A stretch of DNA of 64,000 nucleotides from Streptomyces fumanus (GCF_014655295.1 NZ_BNBI01000015.1:1-64000); one strand, 5' to 3'; positions 24,178 to 32,319 are shown, numbered from the stretch's first letter. Translations and numbers: made by a program. Notes: a model not told the origin generated them from the sequence alone.

Positions 24178-26289
24178 CTACCCGGCTCGGACGGCCGGCG
24201 CCGGTGTCGGCGTCGGCGTCGGTGCCGGTGCCGGTGCGTAGCCGGTGGGCCGGGCCGTGAAGGTGCCGCGGCCCTGGGTGCGGCCGCGCAACCGGGTCGC
24301 GTAGCCGAACAGCTCGGCCAGCGGCACGGTGGCCGTCACCACGGCCGCGCCCGCCCGGGTCCGGGAGCCGGTCACCCGGCCCCGCCGGGCGGCGAGATCA
24401 CCGAGCACCCCGCCGACCGTGTCCTCGGGCACGGTGACCGTGACCTCGACGACCGGTTCCAGCAGCACCATCGCGCAGGCGCGCAGGGCGTCCCGGAGGC
24501 CGAGCCGCCCGGCGGTGCGGAAAGCGGTGTCCGAGGAGTCCTTCACATGCGTCTGCCCGTCGGTGAGCGTGACCCGGACCCCGGTGACCGGATGCCCGCC
24601 GAGCGGCCCCTCGGCGAGCGCCTCCCGGCAGCCGGCCTCGACGGCCCGGACGTACTCCTGCGGCACCCGCCCGCCGGTCACGGCCGACACGAAGACGAAG
24701 CCCTCCCCTTCCCCGGGTTCCCCGGGTCCCCCGGGTTTCTCGGGTTCCTCGGGCCCGAGCGGCGCGACATCGAGGACGACGTGGGCGAACTGCCCCGCGC
24801 CGCCGTCCTGTTTGACGTGCCGGTACCCGAAGCCGGACACCCCCGTGCCGACCGTCTCGCGGTACGCCACCCCCGGCCGACCGACGCTGATCTCCACGCC
24901 GTGCTCCCGGCGGACCCGTTCGGCCGCGACCTCCAGGTGCAGCTCGCCCATGCCGGACAGCAGCGTCTGGCCGGTCTCCGGGTCGGTCCGCACCACCAGC
25001 GAGGGGTCCTCCTCGGCGAGCCGGGCCAGGGCCGACGCCAGCCTGCCGGTGTCGGTGGACCGGCGGGCCTCGACGGCGACGTGCACGACGGGTTCGGCCG
25101 TGCCGGGCGGCTCCAGCACCAGCGGGGCGTCCGGGGCGCACAGGGTGGCGCCGGGCCGGGTGCCCTTCAGGCCGACGACGGCGACGATGTCCCCGGCGAC
25201 CGCGCGCTCCAGCGGGTCGTGCCGGTCGGCCCGTACCCGCAGGATCCGGCCGATCCGCTCACCGCGCCCGGTGGTGGCGTCCCACACCGTGTCTCCCTTC
25301 TCCATGGTTCCCGAGTACACCCGCAGGAAGGTCAGCCGTCCCGTGGCGGTGGCCTGCACCTTGAACGCCAGGGCCGCGAGCGGGGCGTCCGGATCGGCGG
25401 CCCGCTCCCGCTCCTCGCCGTGGTGGGTGCCGCGTACGGGCGGCACGTCGAGCGGGGAGGGCAGATACGCCACCACCGCGTCGAGGAGTGGTTCGACACC
25501 GCGGTCGCGGTACGCCGATCCGCACAGCACCACGACACCGTCGCCGGAGCGGGTCAGGTCGCGCAGGGCGGCGGTGAGCGTGCCGTCGCCGAGGGTCCCG
25601 CGGTCGCAGTACTCCTCCAGCGCGGCCGGGTGCCGTTCGGCGACGGCCTCCTCCAGCAGGTGCCGGCGCCGCGCGGCCTCCGCTCGCAACTCCTCCGGCA
25701 CCGGCCCCCGCTCGGCCGCCTCCGCCCCGTCCGCCCAGGTCAGCGCCCGCATCCGGACGAGATCGACGACACCGGTGAAACCGCCCTCCGCACCGATCGG
25801 AAGCTGCACGACCAGCGGCGCGGGGTGCAGCCTCCGGCGGATCGAGTCCACGGCGGCGTCCAGGTCGGCGCCGGCCCGGTCCATCTTGTTGACGAACGCG
25901 ATCCGCGGCACACCGTGCCGGTCCGCCTGCCGCCACACCGACTCGCTCTGCGGCTCGACGCCCGCGACGGCGTCGAACACCGCGACCGCGCCGTCCAGGA
26001 CCCGCAGCGACCGCTCCACCTCGTCGGCGAAGTCGACGTGCCCCGGGGTGTCGATCAGATTGATCCGGTGACTGTCCCAGGCACAGGTCACCGCGGCGGC
26101 GAAGATGGTGATGCCGCGGTCGCGTTCCTGCGGGTCGAAGTCGGTGACCGCCGTGCCGTCGTGGACCTCGCCGCGCTTGTGCGTGACACCGGTCGCGTAG
26201 AGGATCCGCTCGGTGACGGTGGTCTTGCCGGCGTCGACATGGGCGAGGATGCCCAGATTGCGGACGGTGGCGGGAGTGTGGGTGCGCAT
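24178..26289 (-). CDS. EF-G-like translational GTPase (FusA2-type paralogue)
   Basis: A 703-aa GTPase starting at ATG 26289. G1 is AHVDAGKTTVTERIL, the switch I RGITI block is present, G3 is DTPGH, G4 is NKMD and G5 is the GSA of VVLCGSAYRD. Domains II-V follow in EF-G order, with LLSGMGELHLEV in domain III. It is not in an rpsL-rpsG-tuf operon, so it is a paralogue rather than the housekeeping EF-G; such proteins resemble EF-G2 or TetM/OtrA-type ribosome-protection factors. Odd points are a Pro/Gly/Glu-rich insertion near residue 510 and an Ala-Pro/Thr-Pro tail encoded by short repeats. Its promoter region abuts the edge of the genomic island. Confidence 0.88.
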   Translation of the reverse strand: MRTHTPATVRNLGILAHVDAGKTTVTERILYATGVTHKRGEVHDGTAVTDFDPQERDRGITIFAAAVTCAWDSHRINLIDTPGHVDFADEVERSLRVLDGAVAVFDAVAGVEPQSESVWRQADRHGVPRIAFVNKMDRAGADLDAAVDSIRRRLHPAPLVVQLPIGAEGGFTGVVDLVRMRALTWADGAEAAERGPVPEELRAEAARRRHLLEEAVAERHPAALEEYCDRGTLGDGTLTAALRDLTRSGDGVVVLCGSAYRDRGVEPLLDAVVAYLPSPLDVPPVRGTHHGEERERAADPDAPLAALAFKVQATATGRLTFLRVYSGTMEKGDTVWDATTGRGERIGRILRVRADRHDPLERAVAGDIVAVVGLKGTRPGATLCAPDAPLVLEPPGTAEPVVHVAVEARRSTDTGRLASALARLAEEDPSLVVRTDPETGQTLLSGMGELHLEVAAERVRREHGVEISVGRPGVAYRETVGTGVSGFGYRHVKQDGGAGQFAHVVLDVAPLGPEEPEKPGGPGEPGEGEGFVFVSAVTGGRVPQEYVRAVEAGCREALAEGPLGGHPVTGVRVTLTDGQTHVKDSSDTAFRTAGRLGLRDALRACAMVLLEPVVEVTVTVPEDTVGGVLGDLAARRGRVTGSRTRAGAAVVTATVPLAELFGYATRLRGRTQGRGTFTARPTGYAPAPAPTPTPTPAPAVRAG

Positions 26290-26455
26290 GGCCCCTGGCC
26301 TTCCGGGTGTTCTCCGAACAGGACGGCGCGATTCCCGGACACGGGCAACCGACGGTACGTCGGTGAGTGCGGACCGACTCCGCGTCAGTTGCGGCCCGGT
26401 ACGGACCTCCGATGCCGGCCGCGCAGCGGGCACCGGACGTACCGAGACACGAGGA

Positions 26456-27349
26456 TCACCTCGTAACGGGACGAGGGGACGACGACGGCGACGCGCTCCC
26501 GCACGGCCCTCTCCCCTCACTCGTCCCGGTGTCGTGGCGAGTGTAGGAAGCGGGCGGGGCGGAGCGCACGGGGTTTTGCCACCGCCGGGCGGCGGGACGC
26601 GCACGCGGCGGGCGGGAGGGCGGGCGCGCAACCCGGATGGTGTAGTCGTTGAGATCGAACTTGGCCTTGCTCTTCTTGTTGAACGTGAGCTTCTTCCTGG
26701 CTGGGTCGTCGAAGTGGGCGCGCATCAGGCTGTCGAGCAGGTTGGCAGCGAGCGCCTGGGCCGGATTGTTGTGTCCGTCCCGCAGGGCAGCCACGCAATC
26801 GAGAGCAAAGCCCCGCGACTCCTGTAGGTCGGGGTGGTGAACGCTGTCGATCACGGCGTTGCAGTGGGTGACGATGCCCTTCCAGCGCCGCCCGATGATG
26901 CGGCGGCGTTCAACGGCGTCGGGCGCGTCCAAGAGAGCTCGCACGACCTTCGGCCCCGGCACCCACATCAGAGGTATGCCCTCTTCAAGAAGCATCTGCT
27001 CGAACTCCTCGATAGGCGGCATCGCGTCGTGGAGGTTCGGCGGGTAAATGCGCTCCTTCAAGGAATCGAGCCCTTCGAAGACGCCCGCCCAGTACTCCCG
27101 AAGGTGTTCGTGCAGCGGTGCGAAGGTCTCACGAAGCATGGCGTTCACGCCTGACGCCTCAACCAGTTGTCTGCCGATCGTCTCGCTGATCTGCGTCATC
27201 GGCGCGTACGTCTGGATCACTGGTCGAACCATGTCGGCGAAGATGCTGCGGTAGTAGTCCGTCAGCGGCTGGAACGCGCGAGCCAAGCCGAAAGGGTCGA
27301 CCGGCCCCGGCTCAGAACCCTCTTAGGGCTCATCAACCTCGTTGCTCAT
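26456..27349 (-). pseudogene. Broken actinobacterial hypothetical gene at the island edge
   Basis: In one frame, ATG 27349 gives MSNEVDEP, then a TAA stop (27323-27325), then EGSEPGPVDPFGLARAFQPL and a further ~215 native-looking residues (for example MPPIEEFEQMLLEEGIPLMWVPG and NNPAQALAANLLDSLMRAHF). After KFDLNDYTIRVA, near base 26635, composition changes abruptly to Arg/Pro/Ser-rich sequence until a stop at 26456. Related actinobacterial proteins, as I recall them, continue with a conserved C-terminal helix region that is absent here. The gene thus has a nonsense codon at position 9 and a lost 3' end. Translation could restart at TTG 27286. No function is known. Confidence 0.6.
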
Positions 27350-27514
27350 GGCCAAATCGTGGCACGCGGCTGATCGTGGGAGCGACCGATTACTTCGGTT
27401 CGTCCACCTTGCACCGCGGCGCCGTCTAGATCCGCTCGACCTCCGGCAGCCGCCGGCGTGGGCTTGATGCCCGGCGACCAGACGGGCCAGGCCGGTCGAC
27501 GGTGTTGCTCGCGA

Positions 27515-28021
27515 TCACTCATCGGGCGTGAACGTCTCTTGCGTGCCGTCGGCTCGGGTGATGGCGATTTTCACCGTCTCGGTGACGTGCACGGTGTCGC
27601 TGACGCCAACGAACACTTCGTTGAGGAAGCGGAACATGTAATCGGTGCGCGTGCTGTTTTTGTCCAAGTGGACGGTTCTGATGTTCTCGGCAGTCGCAAC
27701 CTTGGTCGCACCCTCCTGGAGTCCGAGCGGACTCACGATGATGCCGCCCACAGCGCCGGTGTCGATGATGCTGTAGGCCAAGTGCGCCATCTGCCCTTGA
27801 GTCTGCTTCTTCTTCGTGTAACGGCGGCACTCGATAATTATGAATCCTTCGCCGCCAATGGTGAACCCCTTGCCGTCGATCGCCCACTCAGTACCCGAGC
27901 GCTCGCCGATGACCTTCTGTTCATCCTCGACACGCTCAAGACCCAGCTTGTCGGCCACCTGGTCGAGAAGGTAGACAGCTACCTCTTCGTACGACGCCCA
28001 ACGTTTGTCAGAGCTCGCCAT
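27515..28021 (-). CDS. Mrr-like restriction endonuclease-fold protein
   Basis: A 168-aa protein. The ATG at 28021 has a perfect AAGGAGG ribosome-binding site 5 bp upstream, so a longer frame is not needed. The PD-(D/E)xK core is visible: WAIDGKGF (Asp49) followed by IIIECRRYTKKKQ, with Glu64-Cys-Arg66 in the E-x-K position (Lys replaced by Arg), then the Mrr-type LAYSIIDTGAVGGIIVSPLG strand-helix. A basic helix with Gln74/Gln76 follows. It would cleave DNA or act as a nuclease effector. It has its own 256-bp upstream gap downstream of the DAC-domain gene, so coregulation with the CBASS genes is possible but not shown. Confidence 0.72.
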   Translation of the reverse strand: MASSDKRWASYEEVAVYLLDQVADKLGLERVEDEQKVIGERSGTEWAIDGKGFTIGGEGFIIIECRRYTKKKQTQGQMAHLAYSIIDTGAVGGIIVSPLGLQEGATKVATAENIRTVHLDKNSTRTDYMFRFLNEVFVGVSDTVHVTETVKIAITRADGTQETFTPDE

Positions 28022-28277
28022 CTCTACCTCCTTGCGCCAACACCCCTTGCCGTAGTGCTTCAAAACATACTCTTCAAGTGCGTCATCGAGAATCTACTAA
28101 GGCTTGCGGTGCTCGATATACTTGAGGTCTCCGACCATCTGAACGTGACGAATACATAGAAATGACACGGTTAACGGCCTGGTGGTGTCCACTGGCGTTA
28201 TGTGGATGTGTGAGCCGCCCTCAACCGTCCCAGTTGGAAAGATCAGCCGCCGTGACATGCCTGCGTATCAGTCAAGG

Positions 28278-30014
28278 TCACATCCAGTACGAGTCGTTCA
28301 TATCTGGATATGGCGCTAGGTCTGACTTAACGATCCGCAGCTCGCGACTCTGCTTTTCCCATTCGTCCACTCGTCCTCGAGCGCGATTCAAGGCGTCGCA
28401 TTGAGCACTCGACAAGTAGAAGCTCAACGACTTCACCGCATCCCAAGCTTCGTTGCACTCCTTGATGTTAAGCGGCTCCGCCGAAGAAGCCACCAGATAG
28501 CGTTCAACAGCATTCGTCACGATCTGCTTTTCGATGCGTGGATGCAGTTGCGGCAGAATATTTATTACACCATCCGAGCTGTAGACGATTACGATCGCTG
28601 GGGGCCGCTCACTGTCGAGGTACCGCACGGCATTGTTGAAGCGACTGCCTCGAGCTGGATCCCCTCGACCATGGGCAGTGCCATCGAGGATCACACCGAT
28701 TGCATGGCATAGGCCCTGTGGGTCAACCAGGATTGCACCATCCATGTCCGTAAGCTGAGTCAATAGTTTCGTGCTGAGCCGGGTCGGTTCGATAGACCAT
28801 GATTGCGGCGATAGGCGCTCAGCTTCACCGGCAGCATCCCCCGAAATGATCAGCATCGCTCCATGTCTATGGCTGCCTGCGGCTTGTGCAGCTTCCCTCA
28901 GCGCAGCCTGATCAGCCTCAGGGAACAAACGACTGACGATATCTTTCAAGTACTCTTCGTCAAGCAGAGGCGTCGGCAAACGCGGGATGCCGTCCCGCAC
29001 AATCAATAGCGCGTTACCTGCGTGCGAGAACTCCCAGACACCCCGTGCGGTGAAGCGAACCGCGAACACCGTCTCGCTCTCTGCGTCATAGTCCGGCTTC
29101 ACCACTCCAAGTCCATAGACGTTTTCGCCATCTGACAGCAGGTCTGATTGAGATCCGCTGGCCTCTAGAAGCTTTCGTACGGCCGGCACGTTACGCATCT
29201 CAACCGGGTGCTTCAGCCTAAGAAACACTTCAATAGTTGGATCGTCCTCCTGGGCGATGACAAGTCGCCCAGCCCCCGGCCGCCCCTCGTACGGAAGCGC
29301 CGAGAGGCCACTCATCAGCAAGTGGTTCTCACTACCAAACCAGAAACCAGCGCAGTACAGCATGGAGCGGACCATCGCTTCGGTGGCGCCCCTTACAATC
29401 TCGTCCACGCTGTCTGGCAAAGAAGCCGAGCCAGTATCAGGGATATAGAGAACTCGAGCTGAACGTCTCAAGATCTCGCGAATCACAGCATGCACGAGCG
29501 ACCGGTCCACATGGAAGCGATCACGTTGCTCTGTCTTGATCTGGGGAGCCCTTGCAAGAGCCGTCTTATCAACACTGATAACCGTGTGTACTTCATAGTC
29601 GTCCACTCGAACCGATTCACCCGCAAAGAATTGCCGCCCTTGCTCGCGTGGCATGGCCTCAAAGGCTTCTTCGAGTGCTTTTGCGCGCATCCTGTCACGT
29701 AGCTCCTGATGACGCTGTTCATGCACGTGAGCAACGCTGTGGATCATGTCGCGATCTGGATGACTTGCGTACAACTCGACAGCCCGCCGCCGCACATGTG
29801 CCAAATCGGCAGGAACATAGGGGCCATCTTCAGGCTCAATACATACATCAAACTCATGTTCACCAGCAGCCTTGAAGCCGACGAGCACTACTTCAGGATC
29901 CCCAGCAAAGCCGATTGCTTCAAGGGCCATCTCGGCGCGTACCTTCACCGAGATTCTGAAGTGGGGCTGATAGGCCCACATGAACTGTTTAATGGAACGT
30001 CCTTCCCTCATCAC
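28278..30014 (-). CDS. Divergent DAC (diadenylate cyclase)-domain protein beside CBASS genes
   Basis: A 578-aa protein. Residues ~380-490 align with the DAC/DisA_N fold: HGAMLIIS (384-391), the DGA motif at 425-427 in LTDMDGAILVDPQG, and GSRFNNAVRYL at 456-466 where active enzymes have G-T-R-H-R. Arg458 is kept, but His and the second Arg are Phe459 and Asn460. The ~370-residue N-terminal part (MWAYQPHFRISVKVRAEMALEAIGF, then an acidic/basic linker) is unlike DisA or CdaA, and no TM segment is seen. Divergent DAC proteins of this kind (DACNV-like) are thought to be sensors in conflict systems. It lies 62 bp downstream of the Cap15-like gene on the same strand, so it is probably cotranscribed with the CBASS pair. 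Confidence 0.7.
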   Translation of the reverse strand: MMREGRSIKQFMWAYQPHFRISVKVRAEMALEAIGFAGDPEVVLVGFKAAGEHEFDVCIEPEDGPYVPADLAHVRRRAVELYASHPDRDMIHSVAHVHEQRHQELRDRMRAKALEEAFEAMPREQGRQFFAGESVRVDDYEVHTVISVDKTALARAPQIKTEQRDRFHVDRSLVHAVIREILRRSARVLYIPDTGSASLPDSVDEIVRGATEAMVRSMLYCAGFWFGSENHLLMSGLSALPYEGRPGAGRLVIAQEDDPTIEVFLRLKHPVEMRNVPAVRKLLEASGSQSDLLSDGENVYGLGVVKPDYDAESETVFAVRFTARGVWEFSHAGNALLIVRDGIPRLPTPLLDEEYLKDIVSRLFPEADQAALREAAQAAGSHRHGAMLIISGDAAGEAERLSPQSWSIEPTRLSTKLLTQLTDMDGAILVDPQGLCHAIGVILDGTAHGRGDPARGSRFNNAVRYLDSERPPAIVIVYSSDGVINILPQLHPRIEKQIVTNAVERYLVASSAEPLNIKECNEAWDAVKSLSFYLSSAQCDALNRARGRVDEWEKQSRELRIVKSDLAPYPDMNDSYWM

Positions 30015-30076
30015 CTATGCGCTCCTCAATAAGGCACAGCCGCCTCCGCTGGCCCCAGTTTCTTGCAACTTCATCG

Positions 30077-30712
30077 TCATGCGCCTCTTACGAAAAGTCT
30101 GGCCGCCTCCGCGAAGTCATCTGCTAGATGCTTCTTATCCCGCTCTGAAAATTCCAGCTCGCCCTTGCTGTCGCGGTCAGTCCAATAACGCCCCTTGAGT
30201 CGTCTTGCCGGGCTGCCAGACACATCAAACACTGTTGAGCCATGATGAATCCGACTGCGGTGCTCGACACGCAAATCTGGCTTGTTGAGGTACATGTAGG
30301 TGAGAATCACCGACCCATCGACCTCGGACACCTCGCCCAGAGCGGACGTGGACCTCGACTCGTCAGTTAGCAATTTGACGGTGACCAGCGACGCGGTCTG
30401 ATGCACCACAAGGTAGACAGTCTTTGGAGGCGGGTTGCTGTTAGTTGCCGGATCCACCCAGAAGGACGTGAGGGTACCTTTCCAGGTGCCTCGGAGGCTA
30501 CGCGGAATGCCCATCCCCGGGATTCGTTGGATCCAAGGGAGTCGCCACAGCCAGAAATCCCATACGTTGAACATCACCGTGCACACAAAGACGGCAGTCG
30601 AGAAGAGCTTGAGCATGCTCCAATCCGGCTTCCCTTCGTGCACCCATGCGCTAACCAAGAAGATACCGACGACGACCCCGATGATGACACGAATGGCAAT
30701 CGTTTTTTTCAT
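30077..30712 (-). CDS. cap15: Cap15-type CBASS effector: 2TM plus beta-barrel cyclic-nucleotide receptor
   Basis: A 211-aa membrane protein starting at ATG 30712, which overlaps the CD-NTase stop by 4 bp. Two N-terminal TM helices (~4-24 and ~34-54) are followed by a beta-rich domain. That domain opens with SLRGTWKGTLTS (72-83), passes through VVHQTASLVTVKLLTDESRS, and closes with LKGRYWTDRDSKGELEF (172-188). This order and the GTWxG/GxYxTxRxSxG blocks are those of the SMODS-associated 2TM-beta effector, Cap15. Known Cap15 proteins bind a cyclic dinucleotide in the barrel, oligomerise and disrupt the inner membrane, killing the infected cell. Translational coupling to a CD-NTase supports this role. 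Confidence 0.85.
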   Translation of the reverse strand: MKKTIAIRVIIGVVVGIFLVSAWVHEGKPDWSMLKLFSTAVFVCTVMFNVWDFWLWRLPWIQRIPGMGIPRSLRGTWKGTLTSFWVDPATNSNPPPKTVYLVVHQTASLVTVKLLTDESRSTSALGEVSEVDGSVILTYMYLNKPDLRVEHRSRIHHGSTVFDVSGSPARRLKGRYWTDRDSKGELEFSERDKKHLADDFAEAARLFVRGA

Positions 30713-31596
30713 GAGGCGTATCCCAGATAGTTCCAAGCAGCTTTCACAAAGTCACGCCCGTCCTGGCGGTTCCAGTCTTGAGCGCTGTGGAAGAGATACT
30801 TGCATTCGCTCACCTCTAGCCATCGCTCCGATTCGACAGAGGGCTCATCCCCCTCAAGCTCCTTCCAGACGTGCAAGATGATTCCCTCGACCGTCTTTGT
30901 CCAAGTCGGCGCAAGAAAAACGCTGTCAGGACAATTGTACACAAGGCATTCAACAAAGAAGGAGGGAACCTCTCGATGGACACCTTTTGCGACCATCACG
31001 TTCTCGACTCGCTTCATGATCCGGACGGCCTTTTTGTAATACTGTTTCGTACGGGTGTTCTTTGCCCGGCCGTTCTCTAGCTGCTGCTTCGGGTAGTTCA
31101 CTAGAGAGTTGCCGTTCTTCTTGAAGACCTTTGCGCCCTCCCGGTAATTACCGGACGAGAAGTAGTACCGGTAGTCGAAGCAAGGCACGACATCGGCGTC
31201 CACCCTCGCACTGCCGGAGTGGATGCGGAATGCCGTCGATCCCGAGGAGTCGACTTGACCAGGAAACTTTGCTTCGAGCGCGGTCTCAAGCTCCGAGCGC
31301 AGTTTCGCCGGGGTCCAAAATCCGGTGTAGGACCCGCTGGGCGGATGTGCTCCCTCAGTCGCCTCGTCCCAGTACACCGCCTCACCGCACTGTACAGCGA
31401 TATCAACATCGCTATCCGCCTTGACGTTTGTGTTGTTTGCGTAGGAACCTTTGGCGTAAACGCTGAGGTCGCATCCGTTAAACGCGACGTGCGCCTTAAT
31501 GGCCTCGCGAATCATCCGCTCTGTACGGTCTTGCTTGTCCTGCTCTGTTGCGCTGGAAGGCCCAGTCCAGCCACCCAGCTTTTCTTCCAGCGTCAT
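30709..31596 (-). CDS. CD-NTase (cGAS/DncV-like nucleotidyltransferase) of a type I CBASS
   Basis: A 295-aa CD-NTase. The GS motif is KGSY at 49-52, followed by the metal-binding D63-x-D65 in ADSDVDIAV; the third acidic residue is Asp135 in RVDADVVPCF. The N-terminus WTGPSSATEQDKQDRTERMI is typical of SMODS nucleotidyltransferases. It would make a cyclic di- or oligonucleotide when phage infection is sensed. The downstream gene encodes a Cap15 effector, which points to a cyclic dinucleotide product. No Cap2/Cap3 (E1-E2/JAB) or HORMA/TRIP13 genes are nearby, so this is a minimal type I system. A TATAAT-containing promoter lies upstream. The product base composition cannot be read from the sequence. 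Confidence 0.88.
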   Translation of the reverse strand: MTLEEKLGGWTGPSSATEQDKQDRTERMIREAIKAHVAFNGCDLSVYAKGSYANNTNVKADSDVDIAVQCGEAVYWDEATEGAHPPSGSYTGFWTPAKLRSELETALEAKFPGQVDSSGSTAFRIHSGSARVDADVVPCFDYRYYFSSGNYREGAKVFKKNGNSLVNYPKQQLENGRAKNTRTKQYYKKAVRIMKRVENVMVAKGVHREVPSFFVECLVYNCPDSVFLAPTWTKTVEGIILHVWKELEGDEPSVESERWLEVSECKYLFHSAQDWNRQDGRDFVKAAWNYLGYAS

Positions 31597-31620
31597 TTAG
31601 ACTCCCCGTTAATTCCTCAA

Positions 31621-31649
31621 ATTATAAGCCGTTATTCCATTAAGTCCAA
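31621..31649 (-). promoter_or_regulatory. Promoter of the CBASS operon
   Basis: On the minus strand TTGGAC (31644-31649) is followed after 17 bp by a perfect TATAAT (31621-31626), 24 bp before the CD-NTase ATG. A GGGGAG ribosome-binding site lies between. This is an unusually AT-rich, housekeeping-type promoter for a Streptomyces chromosome. Confidence 0.6.
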
Positions 31650-31691
31650 TAGTCGTCAATGTCTCCGCCATTGGGCATGCCTGTACGCATA

Positions 31692-31723
31692 AGCGCCCGA
31701 CCAACGGCGGGTGGTCAGGCGCT
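31692..31723 (-). terminator. Stem-loop downstream of the 67-aa minus-strand ORF
   Basis: AGCGCCCGACCA (31692-31703) and TGGTCAGGCGCT (31712-31723) pair with one mismatch around an 8-nt loop. It lies 22 bp past the stop of the small ORF and insulates it from the CBASS promoter. Confidence 0.55.
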
Positions 31724-31745
31724 CTAAGGCCTGATTCTACGACGC

Positions 31746-31949
31746 TCAGCCGTCCACCACGAGAGTTACCAACAACCCGTGCTGGTGCGGTACGACGTCG
31801 TGCGACACGATGCGCCCGCGGCCGATCGCCTCAGCAAGCTGCTGGTGCTCCTGCATCAGCGCGGTTGGCTCCAGGTCGAGGACCGTGACGCCATGCTTCT
31901 TGCCGGGCCTCCAGCCGCCCCAGTTCCAGATCACCAGTCGTTGCGCCAT
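31746..31949 (-). CDS. Small protein of unknown function (67 aa)
   Basis: From ATG 31949 the frame encodes MAQRLVIWNWGGWRPGKKHG and ends with IVSHDVVPHQHGLLVTLVVDG. Third codon positions are strongly G/C in this frame, and a stem-loop follows the stop, both favouring a real gene or the 3' end of one. It is arranged head-to-head with, and slightly overlapping, the serine recombinase remnant on the other strand, so one of the two was cut by a rearrangement. I do not recognise the family. It may itself be only the C-terminal piece of a longer protein. Confidence 0.45.
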   Translation of the reverse strand: MAQRLVIWNWGGWRPGKKHGVTVLDLEPTALMQEHQQLAEAIGRGRIVSHDVVPHQHGLLVTLVVDG

Positions 31950-32319
31950 GCGGCCATCCGCGAGCAGGTCATGACGGCGCTCGTGCAGCGCCAGCAAGCC
32001 GGCCAAGCCGAGGTGAAGCGACAAAAGCAGCGACGGCAGGACCTCCGTAACGCACAGCTCAAGCTGATTGAGATGCGCTACGCCGACGCCATCCCGCTCG
32101 ACCTGCTGAAGTCGGCAGGAACGCATCAACCGCGAGCTGGCCGCAGCCCAGGAGATCATCGACCGCTACTCAACAGAGATGGACTCCGTACTGAGCGTGA
32201 TCGAGGAGGTGCTACTACTGTGCGCCAACGCTCACCGGCTGTACCGGAGCGCACCACCGGCTGTGCGGCGACAGCCTGACCTAGCCGTCTTCGCCCGCCT
32301 CCTGATCGTTGACGACTAA
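31944..32319 (+). pseudogene. C-terminal remnant of a large serine recombinase (integrase)
   Basis: The + strand encodes AIREQVMTALVQRQQAGQ then LKLIEMRYADAIPLDLLKS. After a frameshift at about 32115 it continues as ERINRELAAAQEIIDRYSTEMDSVLSVIEEVLLL to a TAA at 32317. This matches the coiled-coil and C-terminal region of large serine recombinases (consensus ...HYADAIPLDLLKxEQxRI...). The bases TCGGCAGGAA fit loss of 2 nt from an original S-E-Q-E. The catalytic N-terminal domain, recombinase domain and zinc ribbon are missing. It marks the former integration module of the island. Confidence 0.75.

Noticed and set aside
28278..30014. A normal, active c-di-AMP synthase (DisA/CdaA)
   Set aside because: The RHR motif is replaced by R-F-N and neither the DisA DNA-binding domains nor CdaA TM helices are present; the protein sits in a defence island.
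31779..32279. An intact 166-aa protein on the plus strand
   Set aside because: The first ~55 codons are antisense to the 67-aa minus-strand ORF, and the last part is out of frame with the conserved recombinase sequence.
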